From Rhizorhabdus histidinilytica (GTDB lineage Bacteria; Pseudomonadota; Alphaproteobacteria; Sphingomonadales; Sphingomonadaceae), in assembly GCF_900167915.1 (NCBI RefSeq), contig NZ_FUYM01000003.1, forward strand, positions 372,001 through 436,000: 64,000 nucleotides of DNA. The letters run 5' to 3'. Each line of letters starts with the position of its first letter. The first letter of the stretch is position 1. The notes under the pieces are model-generated. The model saw nothing but the letters and a program-made list of their open reading frames with translations, was not told the origin of the DNA and searched no databases. The position numbers and the translations under genes are program-made. This document shows positions 45,294 through 53,422 of this stretch, piece by piece.

Positions 45294-46115
45294 TTATTTG
45301 AGCAGGCTGAGCACGCTCTGCTGGCTCTGGTTCGCCTGGGCGAGCATCGCCGTCGACGCCTGCTGAAGGATGCCGGCCTTGGCGAGCGCAGTCGATTCCA
45401 CCGAGAAGTCGGTATCCTCGATCCGCGAGCGGGCTTCGGACAGATTGGTGATGTTCGCGGTCAGCACGTTGATCGTCGCGTCGAGCCGGTTCTGATTGGC
45501 ACCGAGGCTGGCCCGGACTGTGGCGACCTGGGTCAGCGCATTGTCGGCGGCGGTGATCGCCAGGCCGGCATTGGCGGCCGTGTCGACCTTGATCGTGGCG
45601 GCATAGGCCGCGGCGACCTTGTCGAGGGCACCGACCGAGATCGCGGTGGTGTCGCCCGAGTTGATGCCGGTCTGGATCGAGAAGCTGGTACCCGACGTCG
45701 CCGAGAACAGCGTGTTGCCGTTGAACTTCGTGCCGGTGACGATGTCGGAGATCTGCGACTGAAGCGCGGCAACCTCGGTCTGCAGATTGGCGCGATCGGT
45801 CGTCTGATAGGTGCCGTTGGCGGCCTGCACCGCCAGCTCGCGGACCCGCTGCAGCATGTTGGCGGCTTCGCCAAGGGCGCCTTCTGCGGTCTGCGACAGC
45901 GAGATGCCGTCATTGGCGTTGCGGATCGCGACCGACATGCCGCGGATCGAAGCGGTCATCGACGAGGCGATGGCGAGGCCGGCGGCATCGTCCTTCGCCG
46001 AGTTGATGCGCTTGCCGCTCGAAAGACGGGCCATCGCGGTCGACTGGAGCTGGTCGGCCAGGCGGCCCGCATTCTGGGCACGCAGCGAAGAGATGTTGGT
46101 GTTGATGACGGTCAT
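45294..46115 (-). CDS. fliC: Flagellin (second copy)
   Basis: 273 residues from the ATG at 46115 ([14 protein letters not shown]); an upstream ATG at 46181 falls in the promoter. Almost the same protein as the first copy: [40 protein letters not shown], and [21 protein letters not shown]0/D1-only flagellin. The strongest sigma-28 site of the window lies in front, so this may be the main filament protein. Confidence 0.95.
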   Translation of the reverse strand: MTVINTNISSLRAQNAGRLADQLQSTAMARLSSGKRINSAKDDAAGLAIASSMTASIRGMSVAIRNANDGISLSQTAEGALGEAANMLQRVRELAVQAANGTYQTTDRANLQTEVAALQSQISDIVTGTKFNGNTLFSATSGTSFSIQTGINSGDTTAISVGALDKVAAAYAATIKVDTAANAGLAITAADNALTQVATVRASLGANQNRLDATINVLTANITNLSEARSRIEDTDFSVESTALAKAGILQQASTAMLAQANQSQQSVLSLLK

Positions 46116-46180
46116 TGGATCAGTCCTTACCTGGTTAAAGGGGCGATGATCCGGTGCTGGCCGTTCTCGCCTCGATCCCA

Positions 46181-46207
46181 TTAACGGCCGTGCTTACCCG
46201 GGCTTTA
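46181..46207 (-). promoter_or_regulatory. FliA (sigma-28) promoter of the second flagellin gene
   Basis: On the minus strand TAAA-N15-GCCGTTAA, identical in both boxes to the motAB and second-stator sites, about 66 bases ahead of the ATG. Confidence 0.82.
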
Positions 46208-46594
46208 ACCGTGAAAATTCACCACGGTCGTTTTTTTCGGAATTTTTCAATCAAATCATTGATTCATATGAGTAAATTTTTCAAACTTTCTTCAAGATCG
46301 CCGCTGCTGCCATAGCGGCCCCCTCCCCGCGACACACGATGCAAGGCGCCCCCGGCAATTTTTTGCCGGGTTCGACCAAAGGATGGAAACCACCTGCCGG
46401 CCTTGGTAAAATCCTTATCTTACAAAGAGATGATCGACAGGTTCGAGTTTCCCTCACGCGCGGGCGCGCGACGGGCACGGGTCCGGGCCCGCGCGGCGCG
46501 CGGTCTATTAAGACTTTTTAAGTTAATCCGCCGGTAAGCATGTCCGGCAAGGAGCGGGCGTGACTGGCACGCCGGATCCGCGAGAAGGACGGCG
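46208..46594. other. AT-rich gap upstream of the sigma-54 activator gene
   Basis: About 90 bases from 46209 are very AT-rich for this genome and include the palindrome AATCAA-ATCA-TTGATT (46249-46264). Further on are a small hairpin CCGGCAA-TTTT-TTGCCGG near 46354 and a short ATTAA...TTAAT repeat at 46504-46524. No gene or convincing promoter box is visible; the fleQ/flbD-type gene must be transcribed from here. Confidence 0.5.
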
Positions 46595-47872
46595 ATGGTG
46601 ATGATCGGCATCAGCGAGAAGGCGCAGGGTTCGCAGCCGACGCTCGTGTCGTGGCTGGCCGGCGCCGGCATCGAGACGATGCTGATCGATCCGGCCGCGA
46701 CCCAGAGCCGCGACGGCCGCCGCATCCTGCACGTCACCGAAGTCGGCATGGCCCGACAGCACGACATTCTGATCGATTTCGCCGACGGCGCCCCGGTGCT
46801 GCGCCGCGCCAAGATCGGCCGCCCGGCGACCATCATCTTCGGCTTCGAGGACATGGCGTTCGGCCACGCGCTGATCGCCGAACTGATCCGCCCCCGCCCG
46901 ATGCCGGCCTGCGGCGAGCCCGAGAGCGCCCGCTTTCTGGGCCTGGCGGCCCGCATCGCCCGCAGCGACGCCACCGTCCTGCTGCTCGGCGAGACCGGCA
47001 CCGGCAAGGAGGGCGTCGCCCGCTACATCCACGCCGCCTCGCCGCGCGCCGACAAGCCGTTCGTCGCGGTCAACTGCGCGGCGCTGCCCGAGACGATGCT
47101 CGAGGCGATGCTGTTCGGCCACCAGAAGGGCGCCTTTACCGGCGCCAGCGGCGCGGGCGAAGGCCTGTTCCGCGCGGCCGAGGGCGGTACGCTGCTGCTC
47201 GACGAGATCGCCGAGCTGCCGCTTGCCCTCCAGGCCAAGCTGCTGCGCGCGCTTCAGGAGCGCGAGGTCCTGCCGGTCGGCGCCACCGCGCCGGTCGCGG
47301 TCGACCTGCGCATCATCGCCGCCGGCAACCGCGACCTCGCCGTCGAGGTCGAGGCCGGCCGCTTCCGCGCCGATCTCTACTGGCGGCTCAACGTCATGCC
47401 GCTCGTCCTCAAGCCGCTCGGCGCTCGCCGCCAGGACATCCGCGCGATCGCCGCCGCCCTGATGCTGCGCCATACGCCCGAGCATGAGGAGCTGGCCTGG
47501 CCGACCGCGCAGGCGCTCGACCGGCTGATGGCGCACGACTGGCCGGGCAATGTCCGCGAGCTGGAGAACGTCCTGCAGCGCGCGATGCTGATGCGCGACG
47601 GCACGCGGATCGCAGCCGACGACCTGATCATCGACCGCGCGCCCGCCGCGCCGCGCGCCTCCGCGCCGGCCGAGGCCGCGCCGGTCGCACCCGCCGCCAT
47701 CGCCGAGCCGACGCCGATCCGCCTGGCCGACGCCAAGCGGATCAGCCAGGCCCGTGCGATCGAGGAAGCCCTTGCCGCCACGGGCGGCCACCGTCTCCGC
47801 GCCGCCCAGCGGCTCGGCATTTCCGAACGCACCCTGCGCTATCGCATGGCCGATATGCGCGCGGTGGCTTGA
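46595..47872 (+). CDS. FlbD/FleQ-like sigma-54-dependent flagellar activator
   Basis: 425 residues. The N-terminal 110 residues are a degenerate receiver-like domain. The AAA+ domain has Walker A LLGETGTGKEGV (131-142), the sigma-54-contacting GAFTGA loop (179-184), Walker B TLLLDEIAE and the R-finger region. A C-terminal Fis-type helix-turn-helix (GGHRLRAAQRLGISERTLRY) binds DNA. It most likely activates flagellar sigma-54 promoters such as that before flgB. Located 11 bases ahead of fliE on the same strand. It could be named flbD or fleQ; the sequence does not decide. Confidence 0.9.
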   Translation: MVMIGISEKAQGSQPTLVSWLAGAGIETMLIDPAATQSRDGRRILHVTEVGMARQHDILIDFADGAPVLRRAKIGRPATIIFGFEDMAFGHALIAELIRPRPMPACGEPESARFLGLAARIARSDATVLLLGETGTGKEGVARYIHAASPRADKPFVAVNCAALPETMLEAMLFGHQKGAFTGASGAGEGLFRAAEGGTLLLDEIAELPLALQAKLLRALQEREVLPVGATAPVAVDLRIIAAGNRDLAVEVEAGRFRADLYWRLNVMPLVLKPLGARRQDIRAIAAALMLRHTPEHEELAWPTAQALDRLMAHDWPGNVRELENVLQRAMLMRDGTRIAADDLIIDRAPAAPRASAPAEAAPVAPAAIAEPTPIRLADAKRISQARAIEEALAATGGHRLRAAQRLGISERTLRYRMADMRAVA

Positions 47873-47883
47873 GGGAGCGCACG

Positions 47884-48249
47884 ATGACGACCGTCAACAC
47901 CAGCAATCTCCTGGCGATGCGCAACGCCATATTGCAGCAGAACAGCGCGCTGCAGAAGGCGGCCGCCGCACCCGCGCCGAACCCGCTGACGGGCGCCGGC
48001 GCGATCGGCAGCGCCACCGCCGCGCCCGACGGCAACTTCGCCTCGACGCTGCGCGGCGCGATCACCGAGGTCAACGCCATGCAGGCGAAGGCCGGCGCGA
48101 TCACCGAGAGCTACGAACGCGGCGAGACCACCGACATCGCGGCGGTGATGCTCCAGCGCGAGCAGGCCAGTGTCGGCTTCCAGGCGACGCTCCAGGTCCG
48201 CAACAAACTCCTGTCCGCCTACAAGGACATCATGAGCATGCCGGTATAA
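47884..48249 (+). CDS. fliE: Flagellar MS-ring/rod junction protein FliE
   Basis: 121 residues from the ATG at 47884 (GGGAG ahead). FASTLRGAITEVNAMQAKAG, AITESYERGETTDIAAVMLQ and SVGFQATLQVRNKLLSAYKD are the family hallmarks. It links FliF to the rod. Begins the fliE-fliL run. Confidence 0.93.
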   Translation: MTTVNTSNLLAMRNAILQQNSALQKAAAAPAPNPLTGAGAIGSATAAPDGNFASTLRGAITEVNAMQAKAGAITESYERGETTDIAAVMLQREQASVGFQATLQVRNKLLSAYKDIMSMPV

Positions 48250-48252
48250 TCG

Positions 48253-49989
48253 ATGGCTGACATCATCCCCTCCCCCGCCTCCGCCCCCGCGCTGACCGGC
48301 TCGCCGGCCGGTTCGGGCGTCGGCACCGGCGCCGTGCTCGAACGGATCAAGGACTTCACGGGCCAGCCCGCGGTCCAGCGCAGCCTGCCGATGGTCGGCC
48401 TGATCGGCCTGCTCGGCGGCGCCGCACTGCTCTGGTCGACGATGTCGGGCGCGCCGCAGCGCGACCTGTTCGCCGGGATGGGCGACGCCGACAAGGCGGC
48501 GGTCGCCGAGGCGCTCAAGACCGCCAACATCCCCTATCAGATCGACCGTGGCACCGGCGCGCTCACCGTACCGGAGACGAGCTTCTACCAGGCGAAGATG
48601 CTGCTCGCGCAGCAGGGCCTGCCCAAGTCCGCGCCCGACGGCGACGCCCTCATCTCCTCGCTGCCGCTTGGCGCCAGCCGCGCGGTCGAAGGCGAGAAGC
48701 TGCGCACCGCGCGCGAGATGGACCTCGCCCGCACGATCGAGGCGATCGACGCGGTCGAGAGCGCCAAGGTCCATGTCGCCGCCGAACAGCCCAGCGTGTT
48801 CCTGCGCGACGAGGCCAAGCCGCAGGCGTCGGTCATGCTCCGCCTGCGCGCCGGCCGCGCCCTGTCGGACTCGCAGGTCCAGGCGATCGTCCACCTCGTC
48901 GCCTCGTCGGTGCCGAACCTGTCGCCCGACGGCGTCTCGATCGTCGACCAGGCGGGCCGCCTGCTGTCCGCGTCGGGCAGCGATCCGATGAGCCAGGCCT
49001 CGACCCGGCAGGTCGACATCCAGAGCAAGATCGAGCAGCGCTATCTCGACGCGCTCACCAAGATCCTGACCCCGATCGTCGGCCCCGGCAACTTCACCGC
49101 CGAGGTCCACGCCGACGTCGACTTCACCGAGACCCAGGCGACGCGCGAGAGCTACCCCAAGGATACCGCCGTGGTCCGCCAGGAGCAGGGAAGCTGGACC
49201 GGCGACAAGAAGGACGGCGAAGCGACCGGCATCCCCGGCGCGCTGTCGAACCAGCCGCCCGCCGCCAGCCAGGTCGCCGCCGCGCCGAACCAGACCGTCG
49301 CCGCGCCGGCCGCCGGCACCACGGATGCCGCCAATGCCGGCAAGACCTCCGAGAACTACAACCGCACCTATGAGCTGGGCCGCGAGGTCTCCGTGACCCG
49401 CGCGCCGATCGGCACCGTCAAGCGGCTGTCGGTCGCGGTGGCGCTGCGCGAGGGCAGCCGCAAGTTCAGCCGCGCCGAGCTGGCGTCGATCGAGACGCTG
49501 GTGCGCGGCGCGATCGGCGCGGACCAGGCGCGCGGCGACGTCGTCGCGCTGTCGGCGCGCAGCTTCGCCGTCGCCGAGGAGGCCGAGGCCAAGCCCAATT
49601 GGTGGGATGCCCCCTGGGTGTCCACCCTCGCCCGCAACCTGTCGGCGCTGCTCGTCGTCGCGTTGCTCGTGTTCGGCGTCGCCAAGCCGCTGCTCAAGCG
49701 CCGCGCCGCCTATCTCGAGGAGAAGAAGGCCGCGCTCGATGCGATGGTCGCCTCGGGCGGACGCCTGCCGCAGGGCACCAACCCCACCATCCGTGCCGAG
49801 ATCGCCTCCGAAATGGCCCAGCAGGCGCTGATCGACCCGAACAAGCCGGTCACCCTCGATATGATCGAAGCGACCCCGGGCTATGCCAATCGGGCCGAAT
49901 TGATCCGCAACTTCGTCCGGCAGGACCCCGACCGCGCTGCACTGGTCGTCCGCGACCTGATCCGCGCCGACATGCCGGGGGCGAACTGA
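48253..49989 (+). CDS. fliF: Flagellar MS-ring protein FliF
   Basis: 578 residues. Membrane helix near residues 40-60 (MVGLIGLLGGAALLWSTMSG), a periplasmic ring-building region with QGLPKSAPDGDALISSLPLG and EGEKLRTAREMDLARTIEAI, a second helix near residue 460 (NLSALLVVALLVFGVAKPLL), and a C-terminal tail that binds FliG. Three bases after fliE. Confidence 0.95.
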   Translation: MADIIPSPASAPALTGSPAGSGVGTGAVLERIKDFTGQPAVQRSLPMVGLIGLLGGAALLWSTMSGAPQRDLFAGMGDADKAAVAEALKTANIPYQIDRGTGALTVPETSFYQAKMLLAQQGLPKSAPDGDALISSLPLGASRAVEGEKLRTAREMDLARTIEAIDAVESAKVHVAAEQPSVFLRDEAKPQASVMLRLRAGRALSDSQVQAIVHLVASSVPNLSPDGVSIVDQAGRLLSASGSDPMSQASTRQVDIQSKIEQRYLDALTKILTPIVGPGNFTAEVHADVDFTETQATRESYPKDTAVVRQEQGSWTGDKKDGEATGIPGALSNQPPAASQVAAAPNQTVAAPAAGTTDAANAGKTSENYNRTYELGREVSVTRAPIGTVKRLSVAVALREGSRKFSRAELASIETLVRGAIGADQARGDVVALSARSFAVAEEAEAKPNWWDAPWVSTLARNLSALLVVALLVFGVAKPLLKRRAAYLEEKKAALDAMVASGGRLPQGTNPTIRAEIASEMAQQALIDPNKPVTLDMIEATPGYANRAELIRNFVRQDPDRAALVVRDLIRADMPGAN

Positions 49990-49993
49990 CGCC

Positions 49994-51028
49994 ATGGCCG
50001 ACGGAACCCCGATCGATACGGAGAACGCGACGCCGGTCGAGCCTTCGGGCAGCTCCGCCGCCGCGATCCTGCTGATGCTGCTCGGCGAAGAGGAGGCCGC
50101 CACCGTGCTGAGCCGCCTGGAACCCGACGAGGTCCAGCATCTCGGCGGCGCGATGTTCAACGTCGCCAACATCTCCGAACAGGAGATCGACGGCGTGTTC
50201 GACGTATTCGTCGACCGAGCCCGGGTCCGCACCACGCTGGGCTTCGGCGTCGAGCGCCAGATCAAGGGCATCATGCACAAGGCGCTGGGGCAGGACAAAG
50301 CCGACCAGGTCCTGCAGCGCATCACCCCGGTCCAGCATACCAACGCGCTCGAAAACCTGAAGTGGATGGACGCTCGGCAGATCGCCAACCTGATCGCGTT
50401 CGAGCATCCCCAGATCGCCGCGATCGTCCTCGCCTTCCTCGACGCGCAGCGCGCCGCCGACGTGCTCGCGCTGCTGCCCGAAGAGATGCAGGCCGACCTC
50501 GTCTATCGCGTCGCCACCATGGGGCCGGTGACCGAGACCGCGCTGGCCGAGCTCGACGAATTGCTGAGCCGCCCCGCCACGGCCCAGTCGACCGGCGCGA
50601 CCACCCGGCGCGGCGGCGCGGGCGAGGCCGCGAAAATCGTCAACAGCTCCCGCAAGGCCGCCGAGCAGCGGATCATCAAGGCGCTGCAAAAGCTCGACAA
50701 GACCGTCGCCCGCACGATCGAGGAGGAGATGTTCGTCTTCGACAATCTGATGGCGCTGACCGAGAAGGACCTCGGCACGCTGCTGCGGGCGGTCGAAAGC
50801 GACATCCTCGTCGTCTCGCTCAAGGGCGCAGACGAGAAGCTGCGCGCCAAGATCTTCGGCTGCATGTCGAGCCGCGCCGCCCAATCGATCCAGGACGAGA
50901 TCGCCGATCGCGGCCCGATGCGCCTCGCCGACGTTCAGGAAGGGCAGAAGCAGATGCTCGCCGTCGCCCGCAAACTGGCGGCGGAAGGCACGATCAGCCT
51001 CGGCGGCAAGGGCGACGACTTTGTCTGA
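49994..51028 (+). CDS. fliG: Flagellar motor switch protein FliG
   Basis: 344 residues. N-terminal FliF-binding domain (AAILLMLLGEEEAATVLSRL), middle domain with EHPQIAAIVLAFLDAQRAAD, and C-terminal torque helix with charged residues (LRAKIFGCMSSRAAQSIQDE). Part of the C-ring rotor. Four bases after fliF; overlaps fliH by eight bases. Confidence 0.94.
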   Translation: MADGTPIDTENATPVEPSGSSAAAILLMLLGEEEAATVLSRLEPDEVQHLGGAMFNVANISEQEIDGVFDVFVDRARVRTTLGFGVERQIKGIMHKALGQDKADQVLQRITPVQHTNALENLKWMDARQIANLIAFEHPQIAAIVLAFLDAQRAADVLALLPEEMQADLVYRVATMGPVTETALAELDELLSRPATAQSTGATTRRGGAGEAAKIVNSSRKAAEQRIIKALQKLDKTVARTIEEEMFVFDNLMALTEKDLGTLLRAVESDILVVSLKGADEKLRAKIFGCMSSRAAQSIQDEIADRGPMRLADVQEGQKQMLAVARKLAAEGTISLGGKGDDFV

Positions 51029-51674
51029 GGTCTGGACCAGCGAGATCGGCATCGCCGCCACCCGGGTCGACGCCTGGACCCGCCCGGCGCCGTCGAGCAG
51101 CTTCACCGCCTGGGGCGGGGGCGCCGGCCATCCGCGCCGCCGGGCGAGCGACTTCGCGCCGAGCGCGATGGCGAGCGCGCCGGAGGACGATCCCGCGCCC
51201 GATATCGAGGCGATCCGCGCCGATGCGTTTGCCGAAGGCTTCGACCATGGCCGGCAGGCGGTGCTTGCCGAATTCGCCCGCGAGCGCGAGGCGTTGGCCC
51301 AACTGATCCGATCGGCCGAGGCGCTGCAGCCCGAGCCGGCCGGCCCGCTCGCCGCAGTGCTCGCCGAGACGGTCGCTCGCCTCGTCCGCCAGGTCGTCGG
51401 CGAGGTGAAGATCGACCCGGCGACGCTCCGCGAACGCGCAGAGACGATCGCCGAGATGGTCACCGCCGAGTCCGGTCCCGCCCGGCTGCGCCTGCACCCT
51501 GACGACATCGCGATGCTCGACGGGGTCGACCTCGGCCTGCCGGTCGCACCCGACCATCATCTCGCCTCTGGCACGATCATCCTGGAAAGCGGCGAAGGCT
51601 GGATCGAGGACGGTCCGCAGGTTCGCCTCGCCCGGCTGCGCGCGCAGCTCGATGGCATGGGTCTCCCCCGATGA
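51021..51674 (+). CDS. fliH: Flagellar export regulator FliH
   Basis: 217 residues. A helical stalk (EAIRADAFAEGFDHGRQAVL) with GxxxG-like spacing precedes the C-terminal domain (RLVRQVVGEVKIDPATLRER) that binds the FliI ATPase. Start from a TTG at 51021 that overlaps fliG; an ATG further downstream (about 51168) is possible. Overlaps fliI by four bases. Confidence 0.85.
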   Translation: MSEVWTSEIGIAATRVDAWTRPAPSSSFTAWGGGAGHPRRRASDFAPSAMASAPEDDPAPDIEAIRADAFAEGFDHGRQAVLAEFAREREALAQLIRSAEALQPEPAGPLAAVLAETVARLVRQVVGEVKIDPATLRERAETIAEMVTAESGPARLRLHPDDIAMLDGVDLGLPVAPDHHLASGTIILESGEGWIEDGPQVRLARLRAQLDGMGLPR

Positions 51675-52996
51675 GCCTCGCCGCGAGAGCCGAAGCGATG
51701 CTCGGCGCGGTCGAGATCGACCATGCAGGCCCGCGCAGGATTGGCCGCCTCGCCTCCTATGACGGGCTGATGCTCGAGGCGACCGGTTTTCCGATGCCGG
51801 TCGGCTCCAACGCCCGCGTGATCGACGCCGACGGCCATGCGGCGCTCGCCGAGGTGGTCGGCTTCCGCGGCAACCGCACGCTGCTGATGGCGCTCGACGC
51901 CGATGCGCCGCACAGCGCCGGCGCGCGGGTCGAGCCCGACCGGCGGGGCGGATCGGTCGACGTCGGCGAGACGCTGCTCGGCCGGGTGATGGATGCGCTC
52001 GGCAACCCGATCGACGGGCTCGGCCCGATCGCCACCTCCGAACGTTGGCCGCTGGCCGGCCGGCGCGGAAATCCGCTCGACCGCGCCCGCGTCACCGAGC
52101 CGTTCGACATGGGCGTCCGCGCGATCAACGCACTGCTGACCGCCGGCGTCGGACAGCGCATCGCGATCGCCGCCGGATCGGGCGTCGGCAAGTCGGTGCT
52201 GATGGGCCAGATGATCGCGGGCGCCGATGCAGACATCATCGTCGTCGGCCTGGTCGGCGAACGCAGCCGCGAGGTTTCGGACTTCCTGGCGACCAAGCTG
52301 GCGGGCCCGGTCCGCCAGAAGAGCGTCGTCGTCGCGGTCCCCGCCGACCATCCGCCGGTGCTGCGCCTGCGCGCCGCGATGCGCGCGACCGCTATCGCCG
52401 AATATTTTCGTGCGCAGGGCAAGCGCGTCCTGCTGCTGATCGACAGCCTCACCCGCGTCGCCCACGCGCAGCGCGAGATCGGCCTGTCGCTGGGCGAGCC
52501 GCCGACGATGAAGGGCTATCCGCCATCCGCTCTCGGCCTGATTCCGCGCCTGATCGAGCGCGCCGGCGTCGATGCCCATTCGGGCGGATCGATCACCGCG
52601 CTCTACACAGTGCTCGCCGACGGCGACGACACCGATGATCCGATCGTCGACACCGCGCGCGCGATCGTCGACGGCCATATCATCCTGTCGCGCAGCCTGG
52701 CCGAGCAGGGTGTCTTCCCCGCGATCGACGTCGGCAAGTCGCTGAGCCGCGTGATGAGCGACATCGTTACGCCCGAGCACCAGCAGGCGGCGCAGATCCT
52801 CCGCCGGCTCTGGGCGGTCTATGAGGAGAATCGCGACCTGATCCTGATGGGTGCCTATCGCACCGGCAGCGATCCGATCGTCGATGTCGCGATCGCGCGG
52901 CACGACCATATCCTCGAGTTCATCAGCCAGGGCCAGAAGGACCGCGTCGACTATGCCCAGTCGGTCCAGGCGCTGGTTGAGGCGTTCGGCGGATGA
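51671..52996 (+). CDS. fliI: Flagellum-specific ATPase FliI
   Basis: 441 residues related to the F1 beta subunit. Walker A AAGSGVGKSVLMG (167-179), catalytic GLVGERSREV, Walker B VLLLIDSLTRVAHAQREIGL, and SLAEQGVFPAIDVGKSLSRV near the end. It delivers substrates to the export gate with FliH and FliJ. Overlaps both neighbours by four bases. Confidence 0.96.
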   Translation: MSLAARAEAMLGAVEIDHAGPRRIGRLASYDGLMLEATGFPMPVGSNARVIDADGHAALAEVVGFRGNRTLLMALDADAPHSAGARVEPDRRGGSVDVGETLLGRVMDALGNPIDGLGPIATSERWPLAGRRGNPLDRARVTEPFDMGVRAINALLTAGVGQRIAIAAGSGVGKSVLMGQMIAGADADIIVVGLVGERSREVSDFLATKLAGPVRQKSVVVAVPADHPPVLRLRAAMRATAIAEYFRAQGKRVLLLIDSLTRVAHAQREIGLSLGEPPTMKGYPPSALGLIPRLIERAGVDAHSGGSITALYTVLADGDDTDDPIVDTARAIVDGHIILSRSLAEQGVFPAIDVGKSLSRVMSDIVTPEHQQAAQILRRLWAVYEENRDLILMGAYRTGSDPIVDVAIARHDHILEFISQGQKDRVDYAQSVQALVEAFGG

Positions 52997-53421
52997 AGGC
53001 GCTGGTCCGGAAGCGGGCGCGGATCACGCGCGTGCGGGCGGCGCAGCACCTGCTTGCCGCGTCCGCCGCGGCCAGCGCCGAGGCGCAGGTCGATCAGCTC
53101 GAAACCAACGCCGCCAAACTCGCCAGCCTGCGCGACAGCCTGACGCTGCCGGTCGGGCCGGTGTCGGGTGCGGCGTTGCAGAACCGGGGTGAGCTCGCGC
53201 TGCGGCTCGATAATGCCCGCCACGGCCTGAGCGGGGCGATCGCCTCAGCGAAGGCGACCGCCGAGCAGAAGGTGGCCGAGCGGCTCGAAGCGCGCCAGCG
53301 CCAGGAAAGCGCCGCAAAGCTCGACGCACGGGCGGTGCAGGCGCTGACCGAGTGGACCGAGGCGCGGATGGCCGCGTCGTTCCGGCCGAAGCTCGCCAAG
53401 ACCAATGAAGGGGACAATTGA
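52993..53421 (+). CDS. fliJ: Flagellar export chaperone FliJ
   Basis: 142 residues, almost all coiled-coil helix (VRAAQHLLAASAAASAEAQV and EQKVAERLEARQRQESAAKL), as expected for FliJ, the stalk inside the FliI ring. Identification rests on fold, size and gene order, as sequences in this family vary widely. Confidence 0.82.
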   Translation: MKALVRKRARITRVRAAQHLLAASAAASAEAQVDQLETNAAKLASLRDSLTLPVGPVSGAALQNRGELALRLDNARHGLSGAIASAKATAEQKVAERLEARQRQESAAKLDARAVQALTEWTEARMAASFRPKLAKTNEGDN

Positions 53422-53422
53422 G

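Noticed and set aside
46564-46580. TGGCACG just before the sigma-54 activator gene
   Set aside because: The -12 element TTGC is missing at the required spacing, so it is not accepted as a sigma-54 promoter.
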